DNA of 64,000 bases. Source: Dolomedes plantarius. Taxonomy: Eukaryota > Arthropoda > Arachnida > Araneae > Dolomedidae. The stretch lies in the NCBI GenBank assembly GCA_907164885.2, contig OU015499.1, positions 163,579,629-163,643,628 of the forward strand, read 5' to 3'. The position numbers and the translations under genes are program-made. The notes under the pieces were generated by a model. It searched no databases, was not told the DNA's origin, and worked only from the letters and a program-made list of their open reading frames with translations. Shown one piece after another: positions 56,832 to 64,000 of this stretch (positions are counted from its first letter, which is position 1; every line of letters begins with the position of its first letter).

Positions 56832-58294
56832 TTAGGACACCGCGTACCAATCCCGGTTGAGAGGAAATTAGAAGGAAGGAGAGGACGGATGGAGCCTTAA
56901 ACGGTTAAAGGGCGGGGCCCGTGTTTAGTTTTGATACGAAAAGATACTTGTTTTTCCGTTTTAGTGTGATCTGCAAGCTCATTTTGGCTGAGTGCTTTGT
57001 CAACCTTTTGCAGTATACAAAACATAAATTGTTGTTTTGAGCTTACTATTTCAGTTAGTTTTTTCATCTGGACCTATGAACATTTCTTGCTATTTTAAAC
57101 AAACACCTTTTCTATCGTGTAATTTCCAGATCTAAAGTCTTCAATATTAACATCTATAAGGTGAGTTTAGTTTTAATTTATTTTTAATATTAACTTGATT
57201 TGCTTTAAAAATGTTTTTATTATTAACATTATTATCATTATTATTTTTGTTTGATTTTTTTTAAAGAGTGCACTTGATTTTAAATTGGTTAAGTAAAGCT
57301 AAACCTGGGCTGGGGTCTCTAAACTTTTCGTTATGAAAAGGGATGAAATGTCATTTGTCATTTGACTGAAAAGTTTCGTGTTAGGTGTTGTGTTACAAAA
57401 GACTCTAGTAGAAAAAAAAATAATAATCTAGAATTAGATACGAGTGTTATTAAAAGTACATTATGTTTGTTTAAATAGTTCAATTTTTTGCCTTTTAAAG
57501 CTCAGGGTCTTTTATACTTTTAGTCTATATGTAAAAGTTAAAAATATTTTGTTAAAGAGAGCTATTTAACTTTTTTTAAATTTTGAACTTTTATTACTGT
57601 GATAGTTGCTGTTTTTTAATAAAAATTATTTTTATTCCATATAGTTAATTTTATGTCAATTAATACAGATATGAGAATTTTGCTTTTATATTGTTTTTAG
57701 CTTGTTAGTTGAATTGTTTTGCACCAACATTTTTATGTGTTCTTCTTCATGCTTTTTCTTGTTCAAACTTTTCTTTTAATTAATAACTAGTGAGTAACTT
57801 AAAATGAATGTAACACTTTTTTAAGTTTGCTTGGAAATTGCTGTATACCTTCTAAAATTTATATTTTAGATGAAAACAAAATCTGTCAATATGTAAAATA
57901 TGTTCTAAAAATAATATTCTATGTTTAAGTTAGAATTTTCTGATTGCGTTTTTAAATGGAAAAATTTAAGCTTTGAAACAATGTGGAAGAAAATCCGGGG
58001 CTACCTTCGTCTAAACTCAAATATTATTTAAAACAAGGATATAACGTTCCGTAGCAAGTTTACCTCCCAAAACCTAGGGTAATATATGTGTTAGAAATCA
58101 ATAGTTTTCATTAAAAAAAAGTTTTATATATAAATTTTTTGTTATCATATTTTAAGGTCTTTTAAAACAAAGTATGCTTTTTTAATTAAAATTAAAGCTC
58201 TGCAAATGAATTTCAAAAATGAAGCGATCTCTGTTAGAGTAAAGTTACCTTTTCTTATACTTATCTGGAGTTGTGTTTTGAGATAAATTCTTAA
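56832..58294. other. hAT interior, non-coding
   Basis: AT-rich after a GC-richer start. The expected TTF-type zinc-finger exon of ZMYM1-like transposases is not convincingly seen. Weak text PVVKGAWYNERW lies left of it near 56,338-56,375. Confidence 0.45.
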
Positions 58295-58866
58295 CCCTAC
58301 ACTGCATGATGTTGCCAATTGGCTACACCAACTGGCCGGCACGCCACTGGCCAGCAAAATGTAGCCATATGGCAAACCTAAGCACCAAAAGCAAGTATTG
58401 GACATCTTTAATGCAATTTTCCCCATTTATCCTCACCAGATGGCAATAGTGGCCTGTTTCATAGCAGTAAATGAAACCATAGGGAGGGACTTTTGAAATC
58501 ACTTGAATGACCAAATTTCGAAGTTATTATTTACAACTAAATGTTTTTTAATGTCCATTAAAAAAATCGTATGTATAAAATTAACATTTATCTTTCATTT
58601 AACAGACTTTTTATGTTAAAGCAAACATTAAAAATAATTTAGGCCATAATATATATCTGTTGCCATTTGGCAACATCATGCAGTAAGGATGCTATGAACG
58701 AGTGATGGAGTGAACTAACCAAGTCAACACTGTAGTTCATAAAGCATGTGCTTCGTTTTTATTTCTTACTCTCTATTTTTTTTTGACGGTGCAGATTGAA
58801 TTGTGAGTTATTGCCATCTAATTAGAAGCAATTTACTTCTTTTTTAAAACTCTATAAGCTAGAATA

Positions 58867-60304
58867 ATGGAAGCAGATAGGTCTGTTTACTTCATTGATA
58901 CAGATGGTAAAATGAAATTATTGAGAGATGAAATATGGAATGCTCTTTCAAGTGGAAGTGATGAAAATTTGGATAATAGTGATGAAGATCCTACAGTTAA
59001 TCCTAATGTTCTCTTTAATAGAAATCAAGAGGATAGTTCTGACAGTGAAAATGATTCAGAATCATCTTAGAATGAAGTGATTATTCGATATGAAAGTTCA
59101 ACTTCAAGTAACAAGACGTTAGAGATAAAAAGTAACAAAGTTGAAAAAAATGTAAACTTATATGGAAGAAAAAGTCAAATAAATCCTGCGTTCATAACTT
59201 TCAGTGGAGATAGACAGCTACCTCAAAATATTTTGAATTTGGAAACACCTTATTACTTTCTTTCATATTTTTTTCTGCCGGAACCTATAACTTTCATTAC
59301 CGAACAAACTATTCTATATAGTGTAGTTGGAATATCTCTCACTCAAAATTCTATGCGAGATAACGAAGTTGAAAAAATTAGAAGATATCTTCATTTCAAT
59401 GACAATAATGCATTTTCAACTGATTTGCAAAGAGGCCATGATAAATTTTACAAACTGAGACCTTAGATTGATCAACGTCAGAAATCGTTTGAAGAAAAAA
59501 GGAATTTTATCTCTTGGAACTATTAGAAGAAATAGAATTCCAGACTACAAACTTCCAACTAATGAGGAACTGAAACTATGGATTCGTGGATACATCACTG
59601 AATTTGTGGCTATATATGATGGTTGTGAACTGTCAAATGCGTCATGGAAAGATAACAAAAGCGTCACAATGTTCTCCACATTTGCCGATATCGATCCTGC
59701 AAGTGAAGTAGAGCTCTTTAACAGGAAAGAAAAATATGTAAAAGTAAATTTTCCTTACAATATAACAACTTACAACAGGGGTGTCAAACTCAAACAGACA
59801 GGGGGCCAATACAACAGGGGGCCAAATAAACAAGGTTTAACTATAGGTGGGCCGCAAAAAAAAATATTAATAGAAACGTAGGTTTATTACAGTATATTAC
59901 CTAATTACAGTATATTCAACATAAATATACGCATTTTGTTAAATAATAGCAAAAAAAGAGTATGATTAAAAAAACATTTAACGAATCCTTCCTATCTTAT
60001 TATAATTCTGCGTCGGTTAATTTATTATATATTATTGTGTGCCAATATATTGACCGGGCTGCAAAAATCTTCGTCGCGGGCCGCATGCGGCCCACGGGAC
60101 GCGAGTTTGACACCCCTGACTTACAACAAGCACATGGAAGGTGTGGACTTACTTGATAGTTTGATTGGAAGGTATAAATTAATCATAAGAAGCAAAAAGT
60201 GGTACTTTCGGTTGTTCTACCATCTACAGACCTCACAATTATCAATGGTTGGGTGTTGTATAAGAGAATACACAAACAAAAATTCAGTACTGAAAAGCCT
60301 TTAA
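58867..60304 (+). pseudogene. piggyBac transposase, deleted and interrupted
   Basis: The start MEADRSVYFIDTDGKM with an acidic Ser/Asp-rich N-terminus (SSDSENDSESS) ends at a TAG (59,068). The frame resumes with the conserved start of the DDE region (FLPEPITFITEQT, VEKIRRYLHFND, KLRP). The stretch that should hold the first two catalytic Asp residues is deleted, the text jumping to RLKKKGILSLGTIRRNR at 59,485. YNITTY is split by the MITE and continues as NKHMEGVDLLDSLIGRYK, with WYFRLFYH, after 60,119. No C-terminal Cys-rich domain is seen. Not functional. Confidence 0.9.
59776..60118. mobile_element. hAT-type MITE inside the piggyBac transposase
   Basis: Ends CAGGGGTGTCAAACTC and GAGTTTGACACCCCTG are perfect inverted repeats. 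The 8-bp target duplication ACTTACAA (59,768-59,775 and 60,119-60,126) is exact. 343 bp, no gene. The CAGGGGTGTCAAACTC terminus belongs to a widespread hAT MITE group. Confidence 0.96.
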
Positions 60305-60831
60305 AATTTCTTAATTTTAGATTGTAGTTAGCACAAACTTTGTGCTTACGTAGGCAATAAAAATCACTAAACAGAGAAACCATCAGAAACATAGGAACTA
60401 ATTGGGAAAAAAAACACACAAAAAATCTTGCTCAAGAGAGCCTCCAAAAGATATCATATTTGACATAACTTATCATTGGCCAGAGCTGTGTATAACAATG
60501 TAAAATGTTGAATTGTAAAGGATTTACAAGAGTATAGCAATAAATGCTTAGTTCCTCTATGTCTTTACAAAGAGGAAAACTTGTTTCAGACTATTATTTA
60601 AAGTATTTTTTCTTTGTTGAATGCATGGTGTAGCCATTTGGCACAGTTTGATTTTTTACTTTTTTATGTCTAACTGCATGGTGTTGCCATTTGGCAACAA
60701 AGTAATATTTAATTAAAAAATAATAAAAATTTAGAGTTAATTTTTTTTAAATATTTTTCCATGCTTTCTCATTATATTCAAATACATATAAATTTTTTTC
60801 AAGGAAAAATAAAAAATCATGCAGTGTAGGG

Positions 60832-61831
60832 TTAAAATATTGATATTTTATATAATAACTGTAAAAGCAAAAGCAATTAAAGATAAACAATTTTATCATT
60901 TCCTTTTTTAAAAGATAAACTTCCGAATAAACGTGAAACGATCAATTTTAGCTGAAAAGCAAAAATGCATTTTATTTGCCTTATAAAATGAACTTTTATA
61001 TTAATAACTGAGGGATACGCCCCATGGCTTGCTCCTCTGTTAAGGCTAATAGCGAGATACATAGGGGTGATTCTCGGGTAATGCAACAGCTTCCATCCAT
61101 TTAGTATTGTCCCCCTATGCGAAAGGGAATCACTGTTAAATCATCACTGTTGAATTATCAGCTTTAAAATTCAATTAAAAATCGAAATTTTAAGATATAC
61201 ACTCGAAATGAGGTTCACGTGAATGAGAAAGCTTTCATCATCCAGGTGATGTAAATATTTTCTTTGTAAGATAAAAACTCGAGGAGCATCGATATTACAT
61301 CTACATATGTGACGATATTTCTTGAAAAACAGTTTCATTTTTTGATGAAAATATTAGTCTGTTTAAAAATATTTTTAAACAAATGAGGTCTAGTTTGAAA
61401 GAGAAATGTCTGTAGTCTTAGATTGTAAAAAGATCAAAATTCTACGATCATTTTTTGGCGAATTATCGTAATCTGAAAATGAAATATTTTCCCACAAAAC
61501 ATAAAATTAAAAAAAAAATTAAAGTCCGACGAAGATGAGACATATCTTACTTTGTTCCCCACATTTTTCTGCATCTATTGGTATCGGTATCGACTCCATA
61601 CCCCCAGCGGTTTCGGAGGAGATAGCGGGACAAGCTTTTGACAGCGGCGGCCTTTTTTTTAGAATAGAGAGATAAGGGATAATTGTGATAAATTATTATA
61701 AAAACTTAGATTTTTAGTGTTGGGTAAATGTGTTGTTGAAATATCTTTTCAAATTTCAGGTAGTGGACAAACATCCTATCTCTCATCTAATATTTGTGAT
61801 GAGAGATAGCTCCTAGCTAAAAATCGAGCTC
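60832..61831. other. hAT interior upstream of the transposase
   Basis: AT-rich. No ORF of note and no clear exon. The transposase homology becomes readable only near 61,832. Confidence 0.5.
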
Positions 61832-63304
61832 CTAGCTAAAAAAGTACTAACGCATATTGCTAATGAAGCTAAAAAATCAAAGTACTATTCCCTTGTTGAA
61901 GATTCAACTCCTGATATCTCGCATGTGGATCAGCTGTCGTTTGCTTTGCGATATGTGAAAGAAAATGGGAAACCTGTTGAGAGATTTATAAAATTTTTAC
62001 CTAACGTTGACCACAAAGCCGATGAAATGTTTGAAGCTGTTATTAAGACTGTCACTGATCTCCACCTTGATATCTTGAAATGTCGGGGTCAATCATGTGG
62101 CAATGCAGCTAATATGGCTGGTGTTTACTCAGGTCTTCAGGCTAGCATACTTGAAGTTTCTCCTCTTGCATCCTTCATACCTTGTGCAGGTCACTCTTTA
62201 AATTTAGTGGGCAAACATGCTGTAGATTGCTTCATTGAAGCCACATCGTTTTTTAATTTGCTTCAAGAACTTTATAATTTTTTCTCGTCGTCTACATCGT
62301 GGTGGGAAGTATTGAAGAAAAATAGCACCTTTACCGCAAAAAGCCTCTCCACGACACGATGGTCGGCAAGATATGATGCTTGTACAGCATCAAAAGAAGA
62401 TTGGTTTGCAGTCATTAAAGCTCTAAAATACTTTGAAAGTGACGAAAGTCAAAAATCAGGACCAAGAGCAGAAGCTAGAGATTTACTAACGAAGTTGCAA
62501 AGGCTCGAAACAGTATTCATGGCACAGTTTGGGGGAACGGTGCTGATTAGACTTCACCAAGTCAATAAGTCTGTACAAAACGTAGAACTTGATATTTCAG
62601 AAGTTGCCACAGTTCTTCAGTCACTCGTAAAGTTCTTGTTAGAACTGCGAGAACAATTTGATATATATGAAAACAAAGCTCTGGATATTTCTGAAAAGAA
62701 AGTTTATGAGCATGATGAAAAGCGTCAGGTTCTCAGAAAACTACAAGCTGGCGAAAAACGTGAAGGCGAAGTTAATTTAAACGGACGTGATATTTTTAGA
62801 GTTAATACCTATTTCACGATTGTGGACAAACTCAAATCAGAGCTTTAGAAGAGGTCACAAGTTTATAGAGAGCTCGGTGAAAAATTTAAAGGAATTACTA
62901 AAATTTGGTACCGAACTTCTCTTGAGCTTGAAGAAGAGGGAATAAAATAACAGGCAATTTTTAAAGATGATTTGGAGCCTGCATTATTTGATGAACTGCA
63001 ATATCTAAAATCTCACATAACTGAGTGCAGCATTGGGTCGAAAAGTCCCATAGCAATTTGCAAGTGGCAACGTGAAAGAGGATTACAAACAGTATATCCA
63101 AATGTTGATATCGTATTGAGAATGTTTGTGTGCACCCCTGCCTCAATTACCTCTGCAGAAAGATCTTTTTCTGCACTAAAAAGGATCAAAGATCATTTAA
63201 GATCTTTGCTGCAACAAGACAAACTAAATGCCTTGGCACTTCTTTGCATTGAAGCAGATTTAACAAGATCTGTTGACTTCAATGAAACTATTGAAGAATT
63301 TTAA
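61832..63304 (+). pseudogene. hAT transposase (DUF4371 plus C-terminal dimerisation domain), two stops
   Basis: Open text from about 61,832 (VLTHIANEAKKSKYYSLV), with the first Met at 61,925. DUF4371 region: DISHVDQLSFALRYV, GQSCGNAANMAGVYSGLQ, CAGHSLNLVG (a hAT signature with the catalytic Asp region before it), and TTRWSARYDA. A stop TAG at 62,846 and a TAA near 62,948 interrupt the same frame. The C-terminal hAT dimerisation domain follows at 63,090-63,280 (LRMFVCTPASITSAERSFSA, LRSLLQQDKLNALALL). It resembles ZMYM1-type proteins. Upstream exons are not identified. Confidence 0.88.
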
Positions 63305-63544
63305 TGGGCGAAAGCACGAAGGAAAAAAAATTTAATTGTAATTTTTAGATAAATTAGAAGAAATTATGTAGAAAATTTTTATTAAAAATATGCTATTCAA
63401 ATGTTTATTCAGTATATATGTTTCAAAAACTCTTACTGTATATTAAATCTAATGTTATAAGTCAAAAATTTAAATGGAGGGAAGGGGGCGCAAAATGGTG
63501 CTTTGACCTAGAGCATAAAAATATGTAAATCCGTCCCTGGTTTT

Positions 63545-63877
63545 ATGGATTTATTACAAGAAGAAACCTGTTCTCAAAAGGATTACGATGTTGAATTTCA
63601 AGCTGCAGAACAGTATCAAGATAAATACATAATGTTAAAGACGAAATTTAAGAAATTACTTTCGAGTTCGAGTACTGGGAATGATACAAGTAGTGCAAGT
63701 ACTATGTCTAGTAATTCCGTTGTAAATCCAGTCAGCCCGATGTCGCACTATAGATTGCCTGAATTTGAATTTAGAAAGTTTGGAGGTGATCCTAGGGAAT
63801 GGCTTATTTTCTGGACACAGTTTGAGAAAATTCATGAAGATCCTAAGTTAGATGACCGGACAAGTTCTAGGACTTAA
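63545..63877 (+). CDS. gag: BEL/Pao gag, N-terminal part, copy R (partial)
   Basis: 110 codons from MDLLQEETCSQKDYDVEF, the start that is degraded in M, through KFKKLLSSSSTGND to MSHYRLPEFEFRKFGGDPRE, the DUF1759-type motif (LPEF.GDP.EW) of Pao gag. It then breaks by frameshift at DDRTSSRT and stop. Homology to M continues to the window end (YLKERS-like text). The hAT insertion lies 5 bp upstream, so gag is cut from its promoter. Confidence 0.82.
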   Translation: MDLLQEETCSQKDYDVEFQAAEQYQDKYIMLKTKFKKLLSSSSTGNDTSSASTMSSNSVVNPVSPMSHYRLPEFEFRKFGGDPREWLIFWTQFEKIHEDPKLDDRTSSRT

Positions 63878-64000
63878 TCCAAACGACAATGCCGAATTCC
63901 AAGCCTAGAGAAATATTTCAAAGTTTCCCAGCGAAATAAATGAATTATTCGAAGGCCTTCGATTATTTGAAGGAAAGATCTGGAAATTAAAGTGTACTTA

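Larger units (their letters stand above)
58295..60831 (+). mobile_element. piggyBac element, inactive
   Basis: 2537 bp bounded by TTAA (58,291-58,294 and 60,832-60,835) with inverted ends CCCTACACTGCATGAT, the hallmarks of piggyBac. Both ends carry palindromes of the form GTWGCCAWWTGGCWAC (58,311; 58,361; 58,659; 60,630; 60,683). It lies inside hAT and is itself interrupted by a hAT MITE. Confidence 0.95.
55673..63539 (+). mobile_element. hAT transposon (ZMYM1-like transposase), carrying nested elements
   Basis: Ends CAGGGACGGATATCCC and ATGTAAATCCGTCCCTG share an 11-bp inverted terminus CAGGGACGGAT, typical of hAT. M shows the empty site. The flanks (GGGATTAT, GTTTTATG) are only loosely similar, so the 8-bp target duplication is eroded. 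Total 7867 bp, about 5.0 kb after removing piggyBac and two MITEs. It splits Pao just before its gag start. Confidence 0.9.
39525..64000 (+). repeat. Duplicated block, copy R
   Basis: Direct relative to M, inverse to L. Compared with M it has a 241-bp tandem duplication, a hAT insertion (55,673-63,539) and deletions inside copia and Tigger. It continues beyond the window within Pao gag. Confidence 0.9.

Noticed and set aside
55673..63539. A giant composite or Maverick-type element
   Set aside because: No polB, capsid, ATPase or integrase of that type is present. All parts resolve into hAT, piggyBac and MITEs with their own ends.

Overview
The window is an AT-rich eukaryotic sequence built almost entirely from mobile elements and a triplicated block. 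There are no bacterial-type operons, and the coding material consists of eukaryotic transposons, tRNA-derived SINEs and a C2H2 zinc-finger gene. The element mix (copia and BEL/Pao retrotransposons, Tc1/mariner, Tigger, hAT, piggyBac, SINEs) and the style of the THTGEKPF zinc fingers suggest an arthropod. A spider or other arachnid is my best guess, but it is an inference from family resemblance only.

Layout. A block of more than 20 kb is present three times. Copy L (1 to about 11,635) is inverted relative to the other two. Copies M (about 14,570 to 35,733, continuing as Pao to 38,446) and R (about 39,525 to 64,000, running off the window) are in direct order. In R orientation the ancestral block read: Tc1-like remnant, two unrecognised ORFs, SINE-2, a short conserved 3' ORF and the zinc-finger array (both on the minus strand), a decayed copia element, a Tigger-type element carrying SINE-1, a decayed copy of an uncharacterised transposon-like gene family, a 5 to 7 kb AT-rich stretch, and a BEL/Pao element. 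Each copy then changed separately. L kept an uninterrupted 14-finger ORF and 2 kb of copia interior. M lost 1.4 kb and gained a DD41D mariner, a nearly pristine copia element, a 1-kb insertion and a small TIR element. R lost the copia interior and Tigger interior and gained an 18-finger array, a 241-bp tandem duplication and a 7.9-kb hAT element.

Nesting is deep. In R, Pao is split by a hAT element, which holds a piggyBac element, which holds a hAT MITE with a perfect 8-bp target duplication. In M, Tigger holds a hAT MITE, which is split by copia. Between L and M (12,420-14,567) lie a Tc1/Tc3-like element, a SINE candidate and a pogo-like fragment that are not part of the block.

Functionally, the L zinc-finger ORF (6329-7792) is the best candidate for a working protein. 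Its M and R paralogues are broken. The copia element at 20,776-26,260 has LTRs with one visible mismatch in 405 bp and one long frame interrupted by only two stop codons, so it inserted recently. All other transposase and polymerase genes are visibly broken. The most interesting points are the unit-wise gain and loss of zinc fingers between duplicate blocks, the UGA-CUA stop context in copia pol, the repeated palindromes at the piggyBac ends, and the mariner sitting on a deletion junction.
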